Source: Synechococcales cyanobacterium CNB (GTDB taxonomy: Bacteria > Planctomycetota > Phycisphaerae > Phycisphaerales > UBA1924). From it: a stretch of DNA of 64,000 nucleotides. How positions within the stretch are numbered: position 1 is the stretch's first letter; each line of letters begins with the position of its first letter. Both the position numbers and the translations under genes were made by a program. Below the pieces are notes generated by a model that saw only the letters and a list, made by a program, of their open reading frames with translations, searched no databases and had not been told where the DNA came from. Below are positions 52,501-59,596 of this stretch, in pieces. Location of the stretch: contig SZOZ01000001.1 of assembly GCA_030263455.1 (NCBI GenBank), forward strand, positions 124,001-188,000, written 5' to 3'.

Positions 52501-52709
52501 CCGTCGAGCGAAACGAACTGCGCGTTGTCGAAGTCCGGCCATCCGGGCACGCCGTCGAGGAGCACCCTGTTCTCGAGGTGTTCGAGCGGCGCGGCGTGCG
52601 CACGATCGCCGAACGGACGCCCCGCGCGTGCGCGGACGCGGCGTGCGGGAGCGGTGTTCGCGTGTGCGCTGGCGTGTGCGAAGTGGCTACGACGCTCCCA
52701 TCGGCTCAT
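46542..52709 (-). CDS. Giant exported multidomain protein with LEPR-XLL-like motif and PPC-type repeats
   Basis: A 2055-residue protein. The N-terminus is arginine-rich and then shows PLEHLENRVLLDG, close to the LEPR-XLL motif seen at the start of very large Planctomycete exported proteins. From about residue 55 to 1480 there are about ten beta-sandwich modules of bacterial pre-peptidase C-terminal type (DDHANAGDFPNATPI, GDTDLFRFTAPAGGLARITI, GDSDLFTFLTIANGVVTVTL). The last 500 residues contain four further beta modules (REFVSLNNPNPFPVTYTITLRY, VESIGGPLAATMARYDF, AELVLYNSNPVPASVTVRG). No protease or anchor domain is visible. GGGAG precedes the ATG. Confidence 0.82.
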   Translation of the reverse strand: MSRWERRSHFAHASAHANTAPARRVRARAGRPFGDRAHAAPLEHLENRVLLDGVPGWPDFDNAQFVSLDGSGNGTFDEAIDFEGDDDLYRIEVTTSDFITILADALKGAGQSQADFNARVDTRLEIFDRNQALIFSSSNSGTLSAGTPTEAWVGFVPTTGHFDPQTNIATYYIRVLSDQQTGVNATGDYTLRVSTQSTLITPSPSENPVTTNGNLNRQLQDRIYRLETGSAEAFNSLVTAVATANAAQLDTRLDVYSATGQFIAGDSQTAFLTNAYTSFKGSPSSTYFVRVRSDEFAPGRPWSGDFSLVTDASAASLSLDPVRRYGFVGFTGVNGGGIESHAFVALGTGRTIISATGVGMAFVVDPTMRLYGPNGNLIAISTDFFGDSPQLDVDLIGGQTYFVTIDNFVSGGATYAIQIESPHTLNNGNVDDHANAGDFPNATPIVWNWIGDTTPRAATSPTDFNTMIPGWTYAPVADHAQVFTGHATGRLHSEPDTDLFAFVPPVDMLGDFAGRTDTRPQDEGGTDDRIWWEGYRPSTRIEIQVMMYPDDIVDPLHPPFNFLNTQIRVFDSNGDVVYPTGGPFNDFIFNPSMGGEPAGMIDPARYPRRAVPVDPWFDPNWTFNGPVIGIEAWAGETYYLEVSGTGTGRYSVEVIVDASFDPTDPANIVDPQQWTIGEGDFNGAPFSRIKEYTNAGQWTAAAEIALNPATGDGTAPVGGPSGWFDRSAHYERAYSINGAVIPEGFPGYYQDPTIVENGIGIIQESSGGVIMHPNDSDLYFITAPRNGFAEVRINSTAITRTFDEIEVDWDERPDQEKAELPTVRTVSKSKTYNSNFHSALRIFNRDLEEIAFNAGNPAMVGVTEAAFIGSLGTFTFHDRDARIVFPVTQGEVYYIQVESGQRDNYAAWLDDPTLPVQWQHLTGAYNLLVHTVPSTNNALQNSPTLAIDDQGVATNSSTASATTPDLLNFIAPINGTATLQVNRAQGSALIPDVVVYRLEGGAFNPFAFGTAASDGRLTLTFPVAKGERFFIEIGAGGGTSGVYDLTLSGLRYVDDHAMWRDVQNATEIEVFDFLGSGSATGRIEGSGDSDVFKVRSKDFAQFTATVTSLTQGFNPRLDVYETSVDPAGHTILLRIGSNDDLSGTDTNARVVFAVNGDRISDATGLEYPWYYLVVRGSNANTDFGNYRLDIGFPPTDDHADEGQFSLATPIAVDSSTGEGASSGIIEVIGDTDLFRFTAPAGGLARITISRPTGSNFLPKVSLLDSSGNDVVAPVDGVIPAAIQGQVVRGQTYFILIEASTIASGSQRTGAYTVNMLVPPIDDHPNAGEWFLATPIPLDAATGDGVVGTTTMGHPSNPTIFPLGDSDLFTFLTIANGVVTVTLTPLDTTQIAMTAKLSIFDADFNLVTDDVSVNPVIGTGPGEAVAIVLTNTFINQRYYVLVEANLNNRTGEYRLHVDGPPGDGSGGGDGDVDFDNPTVITLSTEDGDGSISGVISRPGERDLFTFTTLGVGRVYVQVVTPTGSLLDASVTILNAPNFEAVHAFDATGIPGASANLAYDVAGAGQQFWIIVTGLGNGVGSYTLRLDTPPAVFKLYYPEGFTGSTIREFVSLNNPNPFPVTYTITLRYETGDRDQVIVQNETIAAGSRGGVTISDAANGSPVGARTEPYSVIVESIGGPLAATMARYDFNSAIGDAFTGRISTIWTFARVERVPGSIFDFIVFYNPFDFDVNVTFTAHDTNGNEISFTSTVGGLRRGGWNISEINTLPTGVFGARVTAAAADPANAAAFRGIVAAISHYDSPGMAGFGSLGDSTGGTTIGAVPGLTNGNGSTAELVLYNSNPVPASVTVRGRYIRVALPDVVKTVEIPARGTLVLAGGDLGFAAGQPVGVRFTSNVPVSAFGSERRFGEGHDVRGANLAATGWFFGDAFINTVLAGESYFETLTLYNPTPVSTNISVRLLFLDGTDDTLVVPVGARAFTEVRLHEVLGSAFQANANRPAHFDPFAVLGRPGLNFFSISATAPIPVIVGFSHYDLFLRGGWGTGGAPFGLTNAVPTLG

Positions 52710-53063
52710 TCGAGTGCTCCCGTCTGTCGCCGTTGTGTCGGCGTGGTTCGGCGTCCCTGTGGGCCATCCGTCGTTGGCCGCCCGTTGTGCGCCCCGCGTC
52801 CGGGGCCTGCATCATGCGTGGGCGGGGTGTCGGGCCGGCGCGGGTGGCGGGGTTGGTCGTGGGCTGGCCCCGCTGGCCGGGGCCTGTCGGCCGGCTGCCG
52901 CCTCAGCGTATCACAAACCGCATCGGCGCGTCCAGCGGGTTGCGCCGGGTTCCGCCGAGGAGTTTGTTCGGCCCCCGCCTCGCGCGGGAGCGACGGGCAC
53001 CCCCGGTGCCCCACGATCGGACTGTTCGGCCTGCGGGCATCGAAGGTTCCCCGGGTTCCTGCC
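52710..53063. other. Intergenic region upstream of the giant gene
   Basis: About 350 bases between the leftward racemase-like gene and the start of the giant gene. No ORF with start signals or RNA gene was recognised; it should contain the giant gene's promoter. TATCAC (about 52909-52914, plus strand) is the only AT-rich stretch noted. Confidence 0.45.
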
Positions 53064-53768
53064 TCAGTTCGCCACTGCCCGTCGGGCAGCCCCCTCCGCG
53101 AGGATCGCCACCGCATCAAAGACCGGCAGCGGCGACTGCTCCGCGGTCACCAGCAAGGGGGCCTCGGAACAGCCCAGGATCACCCCCTCGCAACCCCTCG
53201 CGCCGAGGGTTGCGATGATGTCCATGACCTTTCGCTGCGATTCGGGCACCTGCCGGCCATAGATCAACTCGTTGAAGATGATCGCGTTGATGGCTTCCGC
53301 GTCCCGCTCATCGGGCGTGAGGACATGGATGCCCCTGAGACCCAGCACGGTCTGGTAGGTGGAGCCTGCCATGACCAGCCGGGTGCCGATGAGGCCCACG
53401 GTTCGGAGCCGGGCCGAGACCACCGATTCCGCCACGAGGTCGGTGATGGTCAGCCAGGGGATCGGGGAACCGACCTCGGCCAACTGGATGGCGTGCTGAA
53501 CGGCGTTGTCCGGTGTGAGGCAGAACTCGGCGCCGCACCCGGCCAGTTTCTCGGCGGACCGACGCAGCAGGCCGCCGATCCGCATCCAGTCGCCGACCTG
53601 AAGGGCGTCGATGTAGGCGCCGAGCGGCTCGTTGTGGATCGAGATGCGTGGGTGGTCGCGTGGCGCGAGTTGATCGGGCGGAATAGCGGCGAGCCGACGG
53701 GAGAGGCTGCGGTAGAAGAGGGCCGCACCCTCGGGGCTGACCGCGGCGATGCCGATGTGACGTGGCAC
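53064..53768 (-). CDS. Aspartate/glutamate racemase-family protein, first cysteine missing
   Basis: A 234-residue protein with the duplicated racemase fold. IGIAAVSPEGAALFYRSLSRRL is the typical N-terminus. The second catalytic site is intact (GVILGCSEAPLL), but the first, normally CNT or TNT preceded by Cys, reads LTPDNAVQ with no cysteine in the expected place (a cysteine lies three residues earlier). A true two-base racemase mechanism is therefore doubtful; it could be an isomerase or a binding protein. The GTG at 53768 gives the best alignment; an in-frame ATG at 53810 is possible. Confidence 0.75.
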   Translation of the reverse strand: MPRHIGIAAVSPEGAALFYRSLSRRLAAIPPDQLAPRDHPRISIHNEPLGAYIDALQVGDWMRIGGLLRRSAEKLAGCGAEFCLTPDNAVQHAIQLAEVGSPIPWLTITDLVAESVVSARLRTVGLIGTRLVMAGSTYQTVLGLRGIHVLTPDERDAEAINAIIFNELIYGRQVPESQRKVMDIIATLGARGCEGVILGCSEAPLLVTAEQSPLPVFDAVAILAEGAARRAVAN

Positions 53769-53862
53769 TGGCGGCGTGTCCCTTCCGAGCCGGCCCCGGC
53801 TCGCTGCCAACCATCCTCGACGGGCGGCGAGCGGATGTCAACGGGAGCGACTGCGCCGGGTC

Positions 53863-53868
53863 TAAAGT
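53863..53868 (+). promoter_or_regulatory. Probable -10 box (TAAAGT), leaderless hscB
   Basis: TAAAGT ends five bases before the GTG at 53874. No Shine-Dalgarno sequence precedes that codon. Pattern-based inference. Confidence 0.4.
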
Positions 53869-53873
53869 CGGTC

Positions 53874-54383
53874 GTGGATCCCTTTGAAACCCTCGGATTG
53901 CCGGCCCGGTTCGATCTTGACGAGGGCGCCATCCGCCGGGCGTACTTGGCGAGGGTCGCTGCTGTCCACCCGGACGCTGCGGGCGGTGAAGGCGATCAGG
54001 CGTCGGTTCTGAACGAGGCGAGGACGGTCCTGAGCGACCCCGAGCGACGGGCGAACGCGCTGCTCGTCCGGCTGGGAGGGCCGTCGAAGGAAGCGGACCG
54101 CTCGCTGCCCGGAGGGTTCCTTGCCCACATGATGGAGGTGCGAGAGACGATCGAATCCGACCTTGCCACGGGTGGCGACGAGGCTCGTCAGCGGTGGGAG
54201 GCGTGGGCGACGCAGCAGCGTTCGGAGTACGCACGCCGCGTGGGCGAGATGTTCGCCGAGCTGGCCGATCCGGCCCCGATCGATGCACGGCGCGCGATCC
54301 GAACGGAACTGAACGCCTGGCGGTACGTCGAGCGGCTGATCGAGCAACTCGACCCGCAGTATGATGCGACGCGCGAGGCCTGA
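53874..54383 (+). CDS. hscB: Fe-S cluster co-chaperone HscB
   Basis: J-domain co-chaperone for iron-sulfur cluster transfer from IscU. The 169-residue protein begins DPFETLGLPARFDLDEGAIRRAYLARVAAVHPDAAGG, in which FxxLGLP and the HPD motif define HscB. The C-terminal HSCB helices (EARTVLSDPERRANALLVRLGG, FLAHMMEVRETIES, then EARQRWEAWA) bind the scaffold. The GTG start matches the family N-terminus; an in-frame ATG at 53835 is possible. No hscA or isc gene is adjacent. Confidence 0.85.
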   Translation: MDPFETLGLPARFDLDEGAIRRAYLARVAAVHPDAAGGEGDQASVLNEARTVLSDPERRANALLVRLGGPSKEADRSLPGGFLAHMMEVRETIESDLATGGDEARQRWEAWATQQRSEYARRVGEMFAELADPAPIDARRAIRTELNAWRYVERLIEQLDPQYDATREA

Positions 54384-54449
54384 GCGGCGACAACGCCCCG
54401 CTCCGGCCCGGAGATACAGCCGGGGTGTTCTTCTGCTCCGGCGGCCGAC

Positions 54450-55730
54450 ATGCTCCTTGCCGACCTGCCGCTGATCCTGATGCTTCCGGCGCTCGTGGTC
54501 GCGTCCGCGCTCTGCTCGGGGAGCGAGACCGCGGTCTTCGGGATGTCGCACGCGGAGCGGGTCAGGCTCCGCCAGCGCAGCCCCGGCTCGGCGGCCGCGC
54601 TGGCGTGGCTGCTGGAGAAGCCGCGCCGGCCGCTCATCACCATCCTGCTGCTGAACATGGTGGCGAACGGCGGCTACTTCGTGGTCTCGTCGGTGCTCGC
54701 GCTGCGGAGCGAGTCGGTGGGCGTGCGGGTCGCCGTGAGCGCGGCGTCGCTGATAGCGATCGTGCTGATCGGAGAGATTCTCGCGAAACTCGTGGCGGCG
54801 GCGCACCGCGCGACGTGGTGCGTCGTCGCGGCACGCCCGCTCGTGCTCGTGGTGCGGGCGCTGGGGCCGGTTGTCGGTTTCATCGACGGGTGGCTGGTCG
54901 CGCCGCTGTCGCGGCTGGCGCTGCCCGGCAAGCGCAGAGCGGAACGGGGGCGGCTGTCCGCCGAGGAGCTCGAGGCGCTGATCGATCACAGCGCACGCCG
55001 AGGGGTGATCGACCCGGGGGAGCAGCAACTGCTCGCGGACGTGCTTGGACTCGGTGAACGCCGCGTGCGCGAGGTGATGGTGCCGCGGCAGGACGTGCGC
55101 TGGGTGGACGCCGACGCCGCGCCGGACGAGGTGCGCGCCGCCGTCGAAGAGACCGGGCACACGACGCTCCCTGTCGCGCGCGGCTCGCTCGACGACGGCG
55201 TGATCGGCATGCTCGACGTCAAGCGGTACCTGCTCACCTGCGAGCGAGCCGGGTCCGCGACGGTCGCTTCGCACCTGCGCCCCGCGCTCTTCGTGCCCGA
55301 GAACGCGAGACTCGACCGGCTGCTCGAACGCTTCCGCGAGGCCGAGAGCAGCGTGGCCGTGTGCGTGGACGAGTACGGCGGCGTGTCGGGTCTCGTCTCC
55401 ATCGAGGATGTCGTCGAGGAACTCGTGAGCCATCAGCCCGACGCGGAAGGCGAGCCGGAGAGCGAGGTGCGCTCGCTCGGCAGCGGGCGGTGGCTGGTGC
55501 CCGGCCGGCTGGGCGTGCGTGAATGGGCGGAGCTGCTCGGCGTGGAGACGGCGCTGCTCGGCGCACACCCCAGGGTGGCGACGGTCGCGGGCCTGCTGAT
55601 CGCGCGCCTGGGGCGCATCCCGGCCGTGGGGGACGAGGTCTCCATCGGCAACGTGCGGCTGCGCGCCGAATCGGCGCGCGACCGCGTGGTGGACACGGTG
55701 CTCGTCACGCTCGAAGGGAGCGCGGCGTGA
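54450..55730 (+). CDS. CNNM/CBS/CorC_HlyC membrane protein
   Basis: A 426-residue membrane protein of the hemolysin C / CNNM family linked to magnesium or cobalt transport. The N-terminal membrane domain includes LCSGSETAVFGMSHAERVRL, the typical SGSETA signature, and four hydrophobic segments. A paired CBS domain follows (REVMVPRQDVRWVDADAAPDE, SVAVCVDEYGGVSGLVSIEDVVEEL) and a CorC_HlyC domain ends the chain (GSGRWLVPGRLGVREWAELLG). It overlaps the next gene, a shorter paralogue, as GTGA. Confidence 0.9.
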   Translation: MLLADLPLILMLPALVVASALCSGSETAVFGMSHAERVRLRQRSPGSAAALAWLLEKPRRPLITILLLNMVANGGYFVVSSVLALRSESVGVRVAVSAASLIAIVLIGEILAKLVAAAHRATWCVVAARPLVLVVRALGPVVGFIDGWLVAPLSRLALPGKRRAERGRLSAEELEALIDHSARRGVIDPGEQQLLADVLGLGERRVREVMVPRQDVRWVDADAAPDEVRAAVEETGHTTLPVARGSLDDGVIGMLDVKRYLLTCERAGSATVASHLRPALFVPENARLDRLLERFREAESSVAVCVDEYGGVSGLVSIEDVVEELVSHQPDAEGEPESEVRSLGSGRWLVPGRLGVREWAELLGVETALLGAHPRVATVAGLLIARLGRIPAVGDEVSIGNVRLRAESARDRVVDTVLVTLEGSAA

Positions 55731-56716
55731 CGACGCAGGAGTCGCTCTTCTGGGCCGCGCTCGCCGCGACGGGTGTCGTCGGGTCCGCGCTCTGCTCCGG
55801 GCTGGAGATGGGGCTGTACTCGCTGAGCCGGGTGCGGCTGGACCTGCGGGCCGGCGCGTCGCCCCCGGACCGGTCCGCGAGGATGCTCCACCGGGAACTG
55901 GAGCGGCCCGATCGGATGCTGACGACGCTCCTGCTGGGCAACAACGCCTTCAACTACCTCGGCATCCTGGGCGTGACGGCGCTGCTGGGGGGAGCGGGCT
56001 ACTCGGAGGCCGCGATCATCGCGTTCAGCGTGCTCGTGGTGACGCCCGCGCTGCTCGTCGTGGCGGAGAGCACGCCGAAGGAGGTGTTCCGCGTCGGCGC
56101 GGATCGGCTGACGCCCGCGTTCGCCGCGCCGCTGGCGGCGATGCGCTGGGCGTTCACGGTCTCGGGGGCGCTCCCCGCGCTGCTGGCGATCGGGCGATGG
56201 GCGGCGCGGCTGCTCGGCGCCCCGACCGGCGATACGACCGGCGACGCGCGGCAGCGCGTGGCCGTGCTGCTCATGGAGGGGGCGGGGCACGGCGTGCTCA
56301 GCGAGTCGCAGTCGTCGCTGCTGGACCGGGCGCTCGCGCTCCGCAACGCGCGTGTCGGCGACGAGATGGTGGCGTGGTCCGCCGTGAGAACGGTCGGCGC
56401 GGACTGGCCGCGCGGGCGGGTCGTCGCTGCGCTGTCGCAGGTTCGGCACACCCGGCTTCCCGTGGTGGACGGTCGCGGGCGTGTCGTCGGCGTGCTCCGG
56501 CAGATGGACGTCCTGCTCAGGCCGCGGGCGTCGGTGCGAGAACTGGCGACGCCGGCCTTCCGGCTCGACCCCGGCGCGTCGGTGCAGGACGCCCTGGGCG
56601 CGATGAGGCGCGAAGGGGCCACGCTCGCGATCGTCGAGCGTGGGGGGCGACCTCTGGGGATCGTGACGGTCAAGGATCTTGTCGAGCCGCTCATCGGGGA
56701 CATCCGCGAGTGGTAG
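55727..56716 (+). CDS. CNNM/CBS membrane protein, shorter paralogue
   Basis: A 329-residue paralogue of the preceding protein. LCSGLEMGLYSLSRVRLDL replaces SGSETA (Ser-Gly-Leu-Glu), and the membrane domain is followed by two CBS motifs (RHTRLPVVDGRGRVVGVLRQMD, TLAIVERGGRPLGIVTVKDLVEPL). The CorC_HlyC domain is absent. The two overlapping paralogues may form a heteromer. GGGAG precedes the GTG at 55727. A short 14-base gap separates it from the thioredoxin-like gene. Confidence 0.88.
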   Translation: MTTQESLFWAALAATGVVGSALCSGLEMGLYSLSRVRLDLRAGASPPDRSARMLHRELERPDRMLTTLLLGNNAFNYLGILGVTALLGGAGYSEAAIIAFSVLVVTPALLVVAESTPKEVFRVGADRLTPAFAAPLAAMRWAFTVSGALPALLAIGRWAARLLGAPTGDTTGDARQRVAVLLMEGAGHGVLSESQSSLLDRALALRNARVGDEMVAWSAVRTVGADWPRGRVVAALSQVRHTRLPVVDGRGRVVGVLRQMDVLLRPRASVRELATPAFRLDPGASVQDALGAMRREGATLAIVERGGRPLGIVTVKDLVEPLIGDIREW

Positions 56717-56730
56717 GGAGGGGCGCAGGC

Positions 56731-57192
56731 ATGAAACGCAGACCCTGGCAGACCGCGATGATCGTCGTGTCGGCGGCGGTGGTCGTGCTCTCCGCCCTGC
56801 ACGTCCTGCGGGGCGGGACCGCGCCGATGCCCGCCCCGTTCGCGGGCGGGGCGACCGTCGATGACGCGATCGCGGCGTCGCGCGAGAGCGGCAGGCCCGC
56901 GCTGGTCTTCGCGACCGCCGACTGGTGCGGTCCGTGCCGGTCGTTCAAGCGGGGCGCGCTGGCCGACGCACGGGTCGGGGCGTGGATCGAGGCGCACGCG
57001 CACCCCGCGCTGGCCGACCTTACCGGCTCGAACGACGCCGGGGCGAGAGAGCTCGCGGAGCGGCTGCGCATCAAGGGCGTGCCCGCGCTGGTGATGCTGC
57101 GGGACGGGCGCGAAGTGGCGAGGCTCGAGGGCGTCGTCGGCGCGGACGAACTGCTCCGGTGGCTGGAGCGGGCCGCTACGACAGGGGGTTGA
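56731..57192 (+). CDS. Membrane-anchored thioredoxin-like protein
   Basis: A 153-residue protein with an N-terminal membrane anchor or signal (TAMIVVSAAVVVLSALHVL) and a thioredoxin domain. The active site is ATADWCGPCRSFKRG, with both cysteines, and the cis-proline is in IKGVPALVMLRDGREVARLEG. This fits a periplasmic thiol reductase of the thioredoxin_7 / DsbD-C type. GGGAGGGG precedes the ATG. Its 3' end overlaps the convergent DUF1015 gene by 17 bases. Confidence 0.88.
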   Translation: MKRRPWQTAMIVVSAAVVVLSALHVLRGGTAPMPAPFAGGATVDDAIAASRESGRPALVFATADWCGPCRSFKRGALADARVGAWIEAHAHPALADLTGSNDAGARELAERLRIKGVPALVMLRDGREVARLEGVVGADELLRWLERAATTGG

Positions 57193-58519
57193 TGAACAGG
57201 CCGGTCGCCAGTTTCGGGTAGAAGAAGGTCGATTTCTGGGGCATGAGCTCGTTGGCGCGGCTGACGTCGCGCACCGCGTCCAGCGGCGTCGGGCGGACGA
57301 TCACGGCCAGCTGCGCGAAGCCGGCGCCGCCGCCGGCGCCGGTCTCGACGCCCCGCCCGATCTCCATCGCTTCCGCGACCGAGTGCGGGAACGCCCACTT
57401 CACCGGCTTGCCGCCGTTGAGCATCGGCTCGCAGATCTGCTCGACGATCAGGTGCTGCACGATCGCGACGTCGAGCGTCCGCCATGCCCGGGGCTTGTCG
57501 GGGAACTGTTCCTCGAGCGGATCGGCGACGGCGGGCACGGCGACGGAGCACAGCCCCGTGGCGAAGTCGATCAGCCCGAAGACGTTCTCGTGCCCCTCGG
57601 AGGCGACCTTGCGCATCTCGGCCTCGATCTTCGCCGGGTCGTTCTCCACCGCGCGCACGTCGAGCAGACCCGCCGCCTCTTCGATGAACCGCTCGACCGA
57701 GTAGTCGCGCATCCCCCCCAGCACGCGGTGCGTCGGCCCGATCACCAGCCCCGGGTCGGACATCCCCACGAGCACGATCATCACGCGGCGGGCGGGGTGG
57801 TCCGCGGGGACCTCGCCGCGCTCCTCGAGGGAGCGGAGGTAGTTGAGGGCCGTGTTGTACCGGTGGTGCCCGTCGGCGATGAAGACGTCCTCGCCCGCGA
57901 GCGCATCGGCGTAGGCGCGGATGGCGGCGTCGTCCTCGACCGTCCAGACCTCGTGCAGCACGCCGTCGCCCGTGCGGGCGGTCATGTCCGGCGCGCGGGC
58001 GGAGGCGACCGACGCGAGCAGGCGCGTGGCCGCGCCGTCGTCGTCCGCGTGCAGGCCGAAGATCGGCGAGAGTTGGGCCGCCGTCGCCTTCATCAGCGCG
58101 AGGCGGTCTTCCTTCGGGCCGGAGAAGGTCTGCTCGTGGGGGAGGATGCCGCCGCCTTCGCGCGGGCCGAAGGGGAGGGCCTCGACCGTGCACGCCATGC
58201 CGCTGCGCTTGTGGGTCCTGCCGTCGAACGCGAAGGTCTGCCGGTAGACGAACATGGCCGGGCGCTCGCGCCGGGCCAGCGTGCCGTCGGCGAGCCACGA
58301 GCGGTAGAGGTCCGCCGCCGCGGCGTACGCCGAGGGGGGGCCGAGCTCCTTGGCGGGCGTGTGGGGCAGATCGACCGCGACGACGTTGCGGGCGTCGCGG
58401 GCGAGCAGGGCGCGCTTCGACTCGGCGTCGAGGACGTCGTAGGGCGGCGAGACGAGGGCGCTCACGTCGCCCCGGCCGTGGGCGTACTGCACCGCACGGA
58501 ATGGATGCACGTTCGGCAT
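57176..58519 (-). CDS. DUF1015 family protein
   Basis: A 447-residue soluble protein of the DUF1015 family, found next to serine or glycolysis genes in other bacteria. Diagnostic segments: HPFRAVQYAHGRGDVSALVSPPYDVLD at the N-terminus, ILPHEQTFSGPKEDRL, VFIADGHHRYNTALNYLR and the C-terminal QKSTFFYPKLATGLFINPL. The family function is not established, though ADGHHRY resembles a catalytic or ligand site. The ATG at 58519 was chosen for family length. It is divergent from purQ, with TATACT on its strand at 58580-58585. Confidence 0.88.
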   Translation of the reverse strand: MPNVHPFRAVQYAHGRGDVSALVSPPYDVLDAESKRALLARDARNVVAVDLPHTPAKELGPPSAYAAAADLYRSWLADGTLARRERPAMFVYRQTFAFDGRTHKRSGMACTVEALPFGPREGGGILPHEQTFSGPKEDRLALMKATAAQLSPIFGLHADDDGAATRLLASVASARAPDMTARTGDGVLHEVWTVEDDAAIRAYADALAGEDVFIADGHHRYNTALNYLRSLEERGEVPADHPARRVMIVLVGMSDPGLVIGPTHRVLGGMRDYSVERFIEEAAGLLDVRAVENDPAKIEAEMRKVASEGHENVFGLIDFATGLCSVAVPAVADPLEEQFPDKPRAWRTLDVAIVQHLIVEQICEPMLNGGKPVKWAFPHSVAEAMEIGRGVETGAGGGAGFAQLAVIVRPTPLDAVRDVSRANELMPQKSTFFYPKLATGLFINPLS

Positions 58520-58579
58520 GGTGGTCGGCCCCCGCGACTCCCACGACCCCCACAAGCCGTGTGGGCTGTCGCGTGGCCG

Positions 58580-58585
58580 AGTATA
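58580..58585 (-). promoter_or_regulatory. Probable -10 box (TATACT) for the DUF1015 gene
   Basis: A TATACT hexamer on the minus strand, 60 bases before the ATG at 58519. No clear -35 was found at the right distance. Confidence 0.4.
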
Positions 58586-58604
58586 GGCGGGGATCGCTCC
58601 GGAC

Positions 58605-58610
58605 TATGCT
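58605..58610 (+). promoter_or_regulatory. Probable -10 box (TATGCT), leaderless purQ
   Basis: TATGCT is followed by exactly six bases and the purQ ATG at 58617, with no ribosome-binding site. The TATACT box of the divergent gene is 20 bases away. Confidence 0.45.
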
Positions 58611-58616
58611 TGCCCG

Positions 58617-59426
58617 ATGCCGCGTGCGCTGGTCATCCGGACGGCGGGAACGAACTGCGACGCGGAGATGTGCCGCGCCTTCGCGCTCGCCGGGGCGGAG
58701 CCGGGCCTCGTCCACCTGGACCGTCTCATCGCCGACCCGGCGGGCCTCGACGCCTACGACCTGGTCGGCCTGCCCGGCGGGTTCAGTTACGGCGACGACG
58801 TGGCGTCGGGGCGCATCTTCGCGGTGAAGGTCCGCGAGCGGCTCTACCCCGCGCTGCGGGCGGCCGTCGAGCGGGGCGCGCCGATCATCGGCGTGTGCAA
58901 CGGCTTTCAGGCGCTCGTGCAGTGCGGGCTGCTTCCCGGGCCGGCGAAGGGCGAGGCCTGGCCGACAAGCCGCGCGCCCAGGCAGCGGCTTTCGCTGCGC
59001 GACAACGCTTCGGCCCGGTTCATCGACAGGTGGGTGCGCATCCGCCCCGAGCCGGACTCGGTCTGCGTGTGGACGAGGTCGCTGGGGGCGGTGAAGTCCG
59101 GCTCGGACGACGTGCTCATGCTGCCGATCGCGCACGGCGAGGGCCGCCTCGTCGCCGACTCGCCGGAGACCATCGCCGAACTCGAGCGCAACGGGCAGGT
59201 CGCGCTGCGCTACGCCGCGGATGTGAACGGCTCCGAGGAACGGATCGCCGGCGTGTGCGACGCGAGCGGCCTGGTCTTCGGCCTCATGCCGCACCCGGAG
59301 CGCTACCTCGACTGGACGCGCCACCCGTACTGGACGCGGCTGTCCGCCGACGTGCGGCGCGGCGTGACGCCCGGGCTGTCGATCTTCCGCGATGCGGTGG
59401 AAGCCGCTTCACGCGTCTCGGTCTGA
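58617..59426 (+). CDS. purQ: Phosphoribosylformylglycinamidine synthase subunit PurQ
   Basis: Glutamine amidotransferase subunit of FGAM synthase (purine pathway). The 269-residue product begins RALVIRTAGTNCDAEM, has the LVGLPGGFSYGDDVASGRIFA loop, the nucleophile in IIGVCNGFQALVQCG (Cys94) and the C-terminal GLMPHPER with its catalytic His and Glu. It is longer than a typical small-type PurQ (about 225). No purS or purL gene is in the window. Confidence 0.93.
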   Translation: MPRALVIRTAGTNCDAEMCRAFALAGAEPGLVHLDRLIADPAGLDAYDLVGLPGGFSYGDDVASGRIFAVKVRERLYPALRAAVERGAPIIGVCNGFQALVQCGLLPGPAKGEAWPTSRAPRQRLSLRDNASARFIDRWVRIRPEPDSVCVWTRSLGAVKSGSDDVLMLPIAHGEGRLVADSPETIAELERNGQVALRYAADVNGSEERIAGVCDASGLVFGLMPHPERYLDWTRHPYWTRLSADVRRGVTPGLSIFRDAVEAASRVSV

Positions 59427-59596
59427 GGGGGGAGTGAGGGGGGAGAACGCGGAGGCGCGGGGGTGGAACGCGAAGGCTCGAAGAGGGTGAAGGGGATTGA
59501 ACGCGGAGGACGCGGAGGGGGACGCGGAGTGCGCGGAGGAGATGGGGGGCGTGGACGCGAAGGGCGCGAAGAGGGGAGTCGGGGGGGGAGGAAGGA
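59427..59596. repeat. G/A-rich intergenic repeats (GCGGAGGAC and GCGAAGGGC units)
   Basis: The space between purQ and the convergent zinc-ribbon gene is filled with short near-repeats: GAACGCGGAGG, GACGCGGAGG, then GGACGCGAAGGGCGCGAAG. The unit period is about nine bases. Similar sequence, in one or the other orientation, is at 61640-61800, 62688-62712 and 63788-63960. No gene is seen here. Confidence 0.7.
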
